From: Lachnospiraceae bacterium
GTDB lineage: Bacteria; Bacillota; Clostridia; Oscillospirales; Ruminococcaceae
Reading direction: 5' to 3'
Length of the DNA stretch: 7,715 nucleotides
Assembly: GCA_023664705.1 (NCBI GenBank)
Contig: JAMPFE010000084.1
Location: 1-7,715 of the forward strand
Numbering within the stretch: the first letter of the stretch is position 1; the number at the start of each line of letters is the position of its first letter. The notes beneath the pieces are model-generated. The model saw only the letters and a program-made list of their open reading frames with translations. It did no database searches and had not been told where the DNA came from. Below are positions 1 to 6,090 of the stretch, piece by piece. Made by a program: the position numbers and the translations under genes.

Positions 1-515
1 AAATAATCATTTAGCCGCCGCTTCAAAGCGATTCTGTCGGTTATTGTCTTGTAGCTCTCAACGATTTTGCGCTGATCACTTAACGGAGGAACGGGAACCC
101 TCATTCGGCAGAATTCATCCCAGGGCATACTCCCTCTTACTCCGCCAACAGCAATGAATGCCGCCTCTCTGTCAAATTCCGATCGCTTGAACCACATATC
201 AAGGTATTCGGGGAAAATTACACTTTCGTCTTTTACTCTGAATATTGGGTAAGCAGGTGACATAATAGCCGCGTCATATTGAGTTTGTATAGCAACGGGG
301 ATTTTTGCGTCCCTACTAACTTGCATTAAGCTAACGGCAAATTCGTTTTTTCTGATTATTTTATATTGGGTTAAATCTGTTCCGATTGTGTTGGCGACGG
401 ATTTTATAAAACACTTATCAATACTTACACCCACAAGGGTTGTGACAGCACCGTCTGTATTTCGCTCGTCAACTCTTTCAACAAGCTCCCCGATTTGCTT
501 ATAGCTCGATCTCAT
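1..515 (-). CDS. hsdS: Type I restriction-modification specificity subunit HsdS, 3' end outside window
   Basis: This gene encodes the target-recognition subunit of a type I restriction-modification enzyme, which binds the bipartite DNA site and docks two HsdM subunits. Only the first 171 codons are inside the window; the reading frame stays open to position 1. The N-terminus (SYKQIGELVERVDERN) is typical of HsdS proteins. The visible part is the first target recognition domain, ending in the conserved GGVRGSMPWDEF and VPVPPLSDQRKIV region (about residues 134-152), where TRD1 passes into the central helical spacer. The start at 515 lies inside the end of hsdM (17-nt overlap) and is preceded by AAGGAG at 523-528 with 7-nt spacing, so translation is probably coupled to hsdM. 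The target sequence cannot be predicted. Whether the second TRD is intact is unknown. Confidence 0.93.
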   Translation of the reverse strand, partial: MRSSYKQIGELVERVDERNTDGAVTTLVGVSIDKCFIKSVANTIGTDLTQYKIIRKNEFAVSLMQVSRDAKIPVAIQTQYDAAIMSPAYPIFRVKDESVIFPEYLDMWFKRSEFDREAAFIAVGGVRGSMPWDEFCRMRVPVPPLSDQRKIVESYKTITDRIALKRRLNDY

Positions 516-2067
516 ACCCCAACTCCTTAAACACTTCCAACAAATCCGCTTTGGATTTTTCCTCCTCAATGAGCAGATCTTTGAGTTCCGCCTGAAGCTC
601 TTTCATCTTTGTGTCAAAGTCGATGTTCTCATCGCGGTTCACGAACTTGATATATCGGCTCGGCACAAGCGTGAAGCCTTTCTCGGAAATCTCGTCAAAC
701 GACGCGCTGTAGCAAAACTCCGGTATGTTCTCGTAAGCCTTGCCGAAGTCCGTCCGCTGCCACGCGTGGTAGGTGTCTGCGACCTTTTGACGATCCGCCT
801 CGGTCAGCTCCACAAACTTTTTCTCAAACGGACTGCCCATCTGCCGTAGATCCATAAACAAAATTTCCCGCTCACGTTCACGGTAATGTACAAGCTCGCC
901 GTTTTTCTCTACCTCGCGCGCCTTTTTGTTCTTGTTAAGTATCCACAACGTTACGCTGATATCCGTGGTATAAAACAGACTTCTCGGCAAGATAACAATA
1001 GCCTCAACAAGATTGTTTTCAATGAGCTGCTTTCTGATTTTCAGCTCCGTACCGTCATCCGACAGTGCGCCGTTGGCAAGCAGAAATCCGGCAACCCCAT
1101 TTTGCGACAGCTTGGAAACGATATTCAATATCCACCCGTAGTTCGCGTTACTTGTCGGAGGAACCTCATAGCCGTCCCAACGCGGGTCATCGGTCAGTTC
1201 ATCATCGGCTCTCCATTCCTTTTGATTGAACGGAGGATTAGCCATTATATAGTCCGCCTTCAAGTCCTTGTGCTGATCGTTGCTGAACGTGTTGGCAGCC
1301 ATCTCGCCGAGATTAGCCGAGATGCCGCGTATCGCCAAATTCATTTTTGCAAGCTTGTAGGTAGTGTTCGTGTACTCTTGCCCGTAGATAGAGATTTTCT
1401 TTTTGTTTCCGCTGTGCGCCTCCACGAACTTGATTGACTGCACAAACATACCTCCCGAACCGCAGCACGGGTCATACAAAATCCCGTCATACGGCTCGAT
1501 CATCTCCGCTATAAGATTTACGATGCACTTCGGAGTATAGAATTCACCCTTGCCCTTACCTTCAGCAAGCGCGAATTTGCCGAGAAAATATTCGTATATT
1601 CTGCCGATAATGTCGTTTTCCTCATCATCGGTATTTATCCGATTGATCTCATCGAGCAGCGAAGCCAGCTTGTTTGTGTCGATATGCAGCCTTGAGTAGT
1701 AGTTATCGGGCAGTGCGCCCTTTAACACAGGGTTGGTCTTTTCAATAGTGTAGAGTGCGGTGTCGATTTTTAGCGCAATGTCATCCTGCTTCGCATTCTC
1801 GATTATGTAAGACCAGCGGCTTTCGGCAGGCAGAAAAAACACGTTATCCTTCGTGTAGAAAGCAACGTTATCAACAAATTTTTCGCCGAACTTGTTCAAT
1901 ATAATGCCTCTCTGCTTCTCGAATTTATCACTCGCAAATTTCAAAAAGAACAGACTGAGTACAACGTGCTTATACTCCGCCGGTTCGACGGAACCGCGAA
2001 GCTTATCGGCGGATTTCCACAACGCTTCTTCCATACTGATCTCTTTGCCCGCTTTAGCTTTCGCCAT
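499..2067 (-). CDS. hsdM: Type I restriction-modification DNA N6-adenine methyltransferase subunit HsdM
   Basis: HsdM transfers a methyl group from S-adenosylmethionine to adenine in the site chosen by HsdS, protecting host DNA; with HsdR it would also form the restriction complex. The protein is 522 residues, normal for the family. Residues 10-140 form the helical HsdM N-terminal domain (MEEALWKSADKLRGSVEPAE). The catalytic domain follows, with GEFYTP (174-179), SAM-binding motif I DPCCGSGG (199-206) and catalytic motif IV NPPF (277-280). All key residues are present. A start eight codons upstream (2091) is possible but has no ribosome site. The start at 2067 follows AAGGGAG at about 10 nt and gives the usual N-terminus. 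It is first in an operon with hsdS, driven by the promoter at 2107-2135. No hsdR is in the window, so restriction activity is not shown. Confidence 0.97.
   Translation of the reverse strand: MAKAKAGKEISMEEALWKSADKLRGSVEPAEYKHVVLSLFFLKFASDKFEKQRGIILNKFGEKFVDNVAFYTKDNVFFLPAESRWSYIIENAKQDDIALKIDTALYTIEKTNPVLKGALPDNYYSRLHIDTNKLASLLDEINRINTDDEENDIIGRIYEYFLGKFALAEGKGKGEFYTPKCIVNLIAEMIEPYDGILYDPCCGSGGMFVQSIKFVEAHSGNKKKISIYGQEYTNTTYKLAKMNLAIRGISANLGEMAANTFSNDQHKDLKADYIMANPPFNQKEWRADDELTDDPRWDGYEVPPTSNANYGWILNIVSKLSQNGVAGFLLANGALSDDGTELKIRKQLIENNLVEAIVILPRSLFYTTDISVTLWILNKNKKAREVEKNGELVHYREREREILFMDLRQMGSPFEKKFVELTEADRQKVADTYHAWQRTDFGKAYENIPEFCYSASFDEISEKGFTLVPSRYIKFVNRDENIDFDTKMKELQAELKDLLIEEEKSKADLLEVFKELGYEIEL
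523..528 (-). promoter_or_regulatory. Ribosome binding site of hsdS inside hsdM
   Basis: The minus strand reads AAGGAG, 7 nt before the hsdS ATG at 515, within the last codons of hsdM. It fixes the hsdS start and supports re-initiation or coupled translation. Confidence 0.8.
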
Positions 2068-2106
2068 TTTAATGCATCTCCCTTTACGCATAATAACCTA
2101 ATTTAT

Positions 2107-2135
2107 ATTATAGCACACATTTCCGCAAATTTCAA
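2107..2135 (-). promoter_or_regulatory. Sigma-A type promoter for hsdM-hsdS
   Basis: On the minus strand there is TTGAAA (2130-2135), a 17-nt spacer, then TATAAT (2107-2112) preceded by TGC, which gives an extended -10. The -10 lies 39 nt upstream of the hsdM ATG. This is one mismatch from the full -35 consensus with ideal spacing, so it is probably strong and constitutive. No operator is evident, though the AT-rich leader is short. Confidence 0.88.
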
Positions 2136-2242
2136 CAAGTTCTCCAAATTTTTACAACAAAATTTTCGTTTAGCGGACAAAAGCCGAGCGAGAACGAAAC
2201 GCGTTTGTCTCAAATCAGGTGCGCCGAGCGCCTCTTAATAAG

Positions 2243-2275
2243 CGGCAGCCGATTCCGCAATAGAACCGACTGCCG
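2243..2275 (-). terminator. Strong hairpin, probable terminator of the SDR operon
   Basis: On the minus strand, 13 nt starting CGGCAGTCGG pair with 13 nt ending GGCTGCCG around a 7-nt loop, with all 13 pairs formed (two are G-U). It lies 33 nt after the stop codon at 2309 and before the hsdM promoter, where a terminator is expected. The following sequence (CTTATTAAG) is only a weak U-tract, so termination may be incomplete or factor-assisted. A shorter GC-rich palindrome, GCGC-CGA-GCGC at 2221-2231, follows. Confidence 0.6.
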
Positions 2276-2308
2276 ATAAATGTTGAAGCGCCTAAACAAA
2301 AATTTATA

Positions 2309-2989
2309 CTATCCTATCATTTTCAACAAGAGCCTTTCGTCCGCATTGGGCAGCAGCCCCCTCAAATGCTCGAATATCCGCTCCTTGGACTCGCTCGGCT
2401 CTCTTCCATAAGCCGAGCAAACGAACTCAGCGCCGAACTGTTCCTCGGGAGTTGTGTAACGCGCAACTCCCCAGCCGTATTGATTTCCGTGCGCATCAAG
2501 CATATACTCAAAATCGGCGACGTTTATGTAGGTTTGCATTTGCAGCCGCGTGATGATCGTTTCAAAGCCCTTCTTGCCGTCCTTGCCGTAGCCGCCGACC
2601 GATTTTACTTCTTTCGATAACATCGACTTTCCGTTGAGGATAATATCGTAAAGTTCCTTGTCCTTGAACGCGGACAAACCGTCCTCATAACGCGCATCAA
2701 AATCGTAACCGTCGCGGCGGTAATTCGCAAGATCGGGAAACCATTCTGCGCTCATGAAGCCCGCTTTTTTGCAGAATAATTTTCCGTAAACGCACTTTCC
2801 CGAATGTGCCGCCGGACCTTTCCATTCCCACGGACCGTCCGCATTATCGGAAAACCACAGCTCCGGCGGAGTGTGTTCCTCGACCGAAAAGCCGCTTATC
2901 TCATTCCGAAAAAACGGCAGGAAGCCGCACTGCTCCACCAGCTTTATCAGATCGTTTTCGCTTTTTATTTTTCTGTTCGGTAATTTCAT
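2309..2989 (-). CDS. Uncharacterised protein resembling the AlkZ-related family
   Basis: A soluble protein of 226 residues with no signal peptide or membrane segment. The pattern LWFSDNADGPWEWKGP (about 44-59), followed by CVYGKLFCKKAGF, AEWFPDLANYRRDGYDFDARYEDG (81-104) and a C-terminal IFEHLRGLLP segment, recalls proteins annotated in Clostridia as AlkZ-related, distantly linked to the YcaQ/AlkZ winged-helix DNA glycosylases. This is from memory, and no glycosylase activity is shown. The start at 2989 follows GAGGAGG at about 6 nt; the longer reading from 3052 overlaps the upstream gene and has no such site. The gene begins 11 nt after the SDR gene ends, and its ribosome site abuts that stop codon, so the two are co-transcribed and perhaps translationally coupled. 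The pairing with an SDR enzyme does not reveal a function. Confidence 0.85.
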   Translation of the reverse strand: MKLPNRKIKSENDLIKLVEQCGFLPFFRNEISGFSVEEHTPPELWFSDNADGPWEWKGPAAHSGKCVYGKLFCKKAGFMSAEWFPDLANYRRDGYDFDARYEDGLSAFKDKELYDIILNGKSMLSKEVKSVGGYGKDGKKGFETIITRLQMQTYINVADFEYMLDAHGNQYGWGVARYTTPEEQFGAEFVCSAYGREPSESKERIFEHLRGLLPNADERLLLKMIG

Positions 2990-3000
2990 AGCCGCCCTCC

Positions 3001-4023
3001 TCAAATTGATTTTTTCGCGTTCTCCAACGCCTCGATAACGCGGTCGCACCAAGCGTCAAATTCGGGATCGGCTTTTTGACATTCGGGGTGAGAAAGAATG
3101 TAGTCGAGCGCGATCCTTACGCCTTGATCAAAGCGAACGGTAGTCCGCATATCGGGAACGGCTCGCTTGAGCTTTGAATTATCGAAAACCACCGACACGG
3201 ACTTGTCGCCGAGCAAATTTCCCGCGAAATCGTAGCCGTACTTCTCACCGGCAGCAGCGAGGAATTCCGATGAAACGTGATACGCGTTAAGCTTCACGCC
3301 CAGCGCAGCAGCGACCGTTGCATAGATTTGATCCCAAGTGAGCGTTTCATTGCCTGTGATCTGGAACACCTCACCAACCGCGTGGGGGTTGCCCATCAGC
3401 CCCGTAAATCCGACCGCGAAATCCTTGTTAAAAGTCAGCGTCCAAAGAGAAGAACCGTCACCGTGAATGATGACGGGCTTGCCCTCAAGCATTCGCTTTA
3501 TCACTTGCCACGAGCCGTTTTTTCCGCGAACCGCGAGCGGGATATTTCGCTCATCGTAGGTGTGACTGGGGCGCACTATCGTGATCGGGAAACCGTCCTC
3601 GCGGTATTTTTTCAAGAGAAATTCCTCGCAAGCGATTTTGTCGCGCGAGTACTGCCAAAACGGATTCGCGAGCGCTGTTCCCTCGGTCACGATATAACTC
3701 GCGGCGGGCTTGTTGTACGCGGACGCGGAGCTGACGTAAATGTACTGCCGCGTTTTGTCCTTGAACAGCCGATGGTCGCGCTCAACGTCCGATTCGCGGA
3801 AGCCGATAAACTCGCAGACCGTATCGAATGTCAAGTCCTTGATTTTTTCGGCAACGTCCGCTTCGTTGTTGATATCCGCGATGATTTGGTGAACCTTTTC
3901 GGGAACGGAGTTCGTTCTGGTTCCACGATTGATAAGCCAGACCTCCCAACCGAGATCATTTGCAAGACGCTCAACGACCGCAGCGCTGATAGTTCCCGTT
4001 CCTCCGATAAATAAAGCCTTCAT
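3001..4023 (-). CDS. Atypical SDR / NAD-dependent epimerase-dehydratase family protein
   Basis: A 340-residue NAD(P)-binding Rossmann enzyme of the extended/atypical short-chain dehydrogenase group, close to nucleotide-sugar epimerase-like proteins. The N-terminal strand and glycine loop are KALFIGGTGTIS (2-13). The basic NRG at 32-34 after the second strand could select the cofactor. The active-site segment is YVSSASAY (96-103), and the catalytic YxxxK is Y125-S-R-D-K129. RPSHTYDERN (151-160) and a variable C-terminal substrate domain follow. The substrate cannot be inferred, and no sugar-pathway genes are nearby. The start at 4023 follows AAGGAG with 7-nt spacing. The longer reading that begins at 4086 would start inside the promoter and is rejected. 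It is first in an operon with the AlkZ-related-like gene. Confidence 0.93.
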   Translation of the reverse strand: MKALFIGGTGTISAAVVERLANDLGWEVWLINRGTRTNSVPEKVHQIIADINNEADVAEKIKDLTFDTVCEFIGFRESDVERDHRLFKDKTRQYIYVSSASAYNKPAASYIVTEGTALANPFWQYSRDKIACEEFLLKKYREDGFPITIVRPSHTYDERNIPLAVRGKNGSWQVIKRMLEGKPVIIHGDGSSLWTLTFNKDFAVGFTGLMGNPHAVGEVFQITGNETLTWDQIYATVAAALGVKLNAYHVSSEFLAAAGEKYGYDFAGNLLGDKSVSVVFDNSKLKRAVPDMRTTVRFDQGVRIALDYILSHPECQKADPEFDAWCDRVIEALENAKKSI

Positions 4024-4057
4024 TTGCGTTCTCCTTTTCATAAATAATCCCGATTCT

Positions 4058-4086
4058 ATTATAGCATATTTTTGCGCAAATGTCAA
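4058..4086 (-). promoter_or_regulatory. Perfect-consensus sigma-A promoter for the SDR operon
   Basis: On the minus strand: TTGACA (4081-4086), a 17-nt spacer, TATAAT (4058-4063) with TGC before it. Both hexamers match consensus exactly. The -10 is 34 nt upstream of the ATG at 4023. The segment closely resembles the hsdM promoter, including part of the spacer (ATTATAGCA and CGCAAAT on the plus strand). Confidence 0.93.
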
Positions 4087-4127
4087 TCGAGCGAACCGAG
4101 CGCAAGAACATTTTTGGAGGGGGTTTA

Positions 4128-4153
4128 CTTTTAGGGCGAGGGTTCCCTAAAAG
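4128..4153. other. Perfect inverted repeat, first of three adjacent hairpins
   Basis: CTTTTAGGG (4128-4136) pairs perfectly with CCCTAAAAG (4145-4153) around an 8-nt loop. No U-tract follows on either strand, so it is not by itself an intrinsic terminator. It could be a protein-binding site or part of a compound terminator with the next hairpin. Confidence 0.65.
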
Positions 4154-4180
4154 AAAAGTGAAGGGGGTCTCACTTCACTT
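4150..4180 (-). terminator. Terminator-like hairpin for transcripts leaving the repeat array
   Basis: AAGTGAAG (4156-4163) pairs with CTTCACTT (4173-4180) over a 9-nt loop. Read on the minus strand, the stem is followed directly by TTCTTTT, the U-rich tail of an intrinsic terminator. No U-tract follows on the plus strand. It lies between the repeat array and the SDR promoter, so it would stop minus-strand transcription from the array before it reached the operon. The 8-bp stem is only moderately stable. Confidence 0.5.
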
Positions 4181-4202
4181 GAAAAAAGTATGCACTTTTT
4201 TC
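4181..4202. terminator. AT-rich perfect hairpin with internal U-run, possibly bidirectional
   Basis: GAAAAAAGT (4181-4189) and ACTTTTTTC (4194-4202) form a perfect 9-bp stem with a 4-nt loop, immediately after the previous hairpin. The run of six T lies in the stem on both strands, as in weak bidirectional terminators. Alone it is too AT-rich to be convincing. Confidence 0.35.
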
Positions 4203-4376
4203 TATGGCTTGCTAAAAGTTCCAAAACCCCAAGATTACGTATTCTTTTTTCAGCCTCTTTTTTCGCCGAGTGGTTATTCCTAACTAACTCTCGCTCGGCG
4301 GTTTTGGACGGGATAGCGAGACCCCCCTCAGAAAATTTTCGCTCAACCTTGTCCGAGAGCGGTTACAGTAGACTAA

Positions 4377-4585
4377 CTTGCGAGAGCGTTTTTCGTCCGT
4401 GAGGGTATGCCCCTACCATTTTATCGGCTTTTGATTTTTGCTTACTATGGTATAGCCCCTCGAAAAATTTTGCAGATAATCTTGCTCGATAGCGGTTACA
4501 ATAGGCTAACTCTCGGACAAGTTTCTCACTTGTGAGAGTAAGACCCTACCGTATAAGCGGCTTCGGATTTTTGCTTACAACGGTA
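4377..4585. other. Paired hairpins in adjacent array modules with a compensatory change
   Basis: Two neighbouring modules offset by exactly 133 nt each carry a stem in the same place. One is TACCAT (4414-4419) with ATGGTA (4447-4452). The other is TACCGT (4547-4552) with ACGGTA (4580-4585). The A-T pair in the first is a G-C pair in the second. A second stem, CTCTC-gg-ACAAGT with ACTTGT-GAGAG (4510-4538), corresponds to CTTGCG with CGTGAG (4377-4403) and, one module later, to CTCACAA with TTGTGAG (4733-4759). The pairing registers differ somewhat between copies. Confidence 0.45.
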
Positions 4586-4935
4586 TGACCCCCCTCGGAA
4601 TTTTTTGAACGTAACCTCACTCGTGGTTGATTATCCTATATTTACTCCTGCTCGGCAGTTTTAGTCGGGATAGCGAGACCCCTCAGAACATTTTTCACGC
4701 AACCTTGCTCGACAGAGGTTACAATAGACTAACTCACAAACACATTTCTTGCTTGTGAGAGTATCCATCCCATTTTGTCGGTTTCGGATTTTTGCTCACG
4801 GCGGTAGAACCCCTCGGAATTTTTTGAACGCGATCTCACTTGTGGTTGGTTATCCTATGCTTACTCCTGCTCGGTAGTTTCCAATCGGTGGGAGAGATAC
4901 CTTCTTAGTTTTTTCATGCGATCTTGCTTTTGCTC

Positions 4936-5458
4936 TATGACCCTATACCAACTCCTGGGCGGATACTATGGTTGGAATAGCTAAACTCTGCGAATTATTT
5001 TTTGATAGCTTGCTCCCAGCACATTATCCTTAGCTAACTTGCAAACGCTTCTCCCTTTTGCGGAGGTATAACCCTATCACATTTTCGGAGTGATCTGCTT
5101 TTCAAACTTTGCCATTCCTCTCAGTTGAATAGCTTGGATTTTTCTCGCGATGACATCTCTCTTTGAATATTTTCAAGCGCGATCTTGCTTGTGCCCTGTG
5201 ACCCTACACCAACTCTTGGGCTGTGGTTTCGTTCGGTATAGCTACACCTACGAATTATTTTTCGGACAGCTTGCTCACAGAACGTTATTCTCAGCTAACT
5301 TGCGAACGCTTCTTCCTCTTGTGGATGTATGTTCGCCTCGCGTTTTGGAGTGGATAGGATTTTCAAATCTCGATGACCCTCTCGGCTGAACAGCTTTGGA
5401 TTTTTCTCACGATGACATCTCCCTTTGAACTTTGTCAAGCACGATCTTGCTTCTGCTC
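4936..5458. repeat. Two tandem 262-nt modules within the 44-nt array
   Basis: 4936-5196 and 5197-5458 align along their whole length, and a third partial copy begins at 5459. Matching starts are TGACCCTATACCAACTC, TGACCCTACACCAACTC and TAACCATATACTAAATC. The ends share GATGACATCTC, TTTGAA and GATCTTGCTT. Each module equals six basal units (6 x 44 is about 262). Confidence 0.8.
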
Positions 5459-5520
5459 TGTAACCATATACTAAATCTTGAGCAACAGTTTCGGTCGGGA
5501 TAGCTATGCTACTTGAATTT

Positions 5521-5721
5521 TCCTCTGCAAATGATTTTTCAAGCCTTAACGCAAAAGCACCGCTAAAAACTCAATTTCCGCTCAAAATCCGCTCAATGCA
5601 ATTTTTGAGAATTTGATTTATAATAAATCTCGAAAAATATATCGGCATTTCGCACAGCAATATTGTTCTGCTTGAACATCGGCAGAAATTATGAAGAAAA
5701 CTCTTAAATTCGCTAAAGGGT
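5521..5721. other. AT-rich non-coding junction between the two repeat regions
   Basis: No gene is seen. The stretch contains a 15-nt palindrome, GATTTAT-A-ATAAATC (5615-5629), with an embedded TATAAT that lacks a matching -35 box. A 7-bp inverted repeat, CTCAAAA (5581-5587) with TTTTGAG (5603-5609), lies just upstream. A GCAATATTG near 5657 recurs at 5725. Confidence 0.4.
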
Positions 5722-6062
5722 ATGGCAATATTGCACAAAGTTGTTTATGCAATATGTAGAATTCTCAAAAATAGGGTTTAAAATCGAGCTATTTTTTTCC
5801 TATAAATGAAGGACAGTTTTCTGTGCTGCTTGAAAACATCTAAAGTTTGAGACAATGATCGGCGCTGACTACCGACAGAATTGACGTAACTGATATGGCA
5901 ATTCCGCACAAAGTTGTTTGTGCAATATGTAGAATCTCGAAAAATAGACCGTAAAATCAAGCCATTTTTTTCCTATGAGTAGAGGGCAAGATTCTGAGAT
6001 CAACCATTGCGGAAAAAATTTGCAGAACCATCGAAAATAGACTGACGATTTTGCTTTTTTGT
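5722..6062. repeat. Direct repeats offset by 173 nt, AT-rich region upstream of mob genes
   Basis: Copies begin at 5722 and 5895 (ATGGCAAT, GCACAAAGTTGTTT, GCAATATGTAGAAT). They continue through an AAAATAG element to a run of seven T and CCTAT (c5799 and c5972, also 173 apart). The second copy keeps a perfect 7-bp hairpin, GCACAAA-GTTG-TTTGTGC (5906-5923); the first has one mismatch but gains TTGCA/TGCAA outside (5731-5752). The AAAATAG and T-run elements recur in a shortened form at about 6034-6068. No coding potential is evident. Confidence 0.7.
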
Positions 6063-6090
6063 CCTATAAGTGAGGGATGATTTTTTGTAT

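Larger units (their letters stand above)
4264..5520. repeat. Degenerate tandem array with about 44-nt basal period and higher-order modules
   Basis: About 1.25 kb without a plausible protein gene. A CCCTA-like anchor (CCTA, CCCCT, TAG or CTC variants) recurs at 4279, 4323, 4367, 4412, 4458, 4500, 4545, 4591, 4635, 4681, 4723, 4769, 4812, 4854, 4900, 4942, 4986, 5028, 5073, 5117, 5159, 5203, 5247, 5289, 5336, 5378, 5422, 5464 and 5509. That is 29 units, 42-47 nt apart, averaging about 44. Units are grouped into larger modules: short ones near 88 nt and longer ones near 132 or 175 nt. The modules repeat with offsets of about 357, 219-223 and 262 nt (4936 to 5197 to 5459). Each module ends with a T-rich box and a CTTGCTC-like box. 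Divergence is high, so this is an old array under some constraint or decaying. Anchor positions were placed by eye with about 2 nt of slack. Confidence 0.8.

Noticed and set aside
886..1437. 183-codon open frame on the plus strand
   Set aside because: It lies antisense inside hsdM, has no ribosome site and an unlikely composition; a shadow of the real gene.
3277..4014. 245-codon open frame on the plus strand
   Set aside because: Antisense to the SDR gene, whose Rossmann and YxxxK motifs are intact; no ribosome site or recognisable domain.
4024..4086. N-terminal extension of the SDR gene to 4086
   Set aside because: It would begin inside the TTGACA box and adds 21 residues before the normal Rossmann start; the start at 4023 has a good ribosome site.
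5150..5389. 79-codon open frame in the 44-nt array
   Set aside because: It runs across module boundaries whose period is not a multiple of three, with no ribosome site, so it is a chance frame.
4264..5520. CRISPR array
   Set aside because: The regular spacing is tempting, but no part is invariant and no unique spacers alternate with repeats; divergence is spread across the whole unit.
4264..5520. Integron attC array
   Set aside because: CTAAC and GTTA-like core words occur, but paired R and L boxes and cassette genes are absent.
5761..5800. Intrinsic terminator formed by AAAATAG/CTATTTT and the T-run
   Set aside because: The stem is almost entirely A-T with a 14-nt loop, and the neighbouring copy at 5940-5972 does not keep the pairing.
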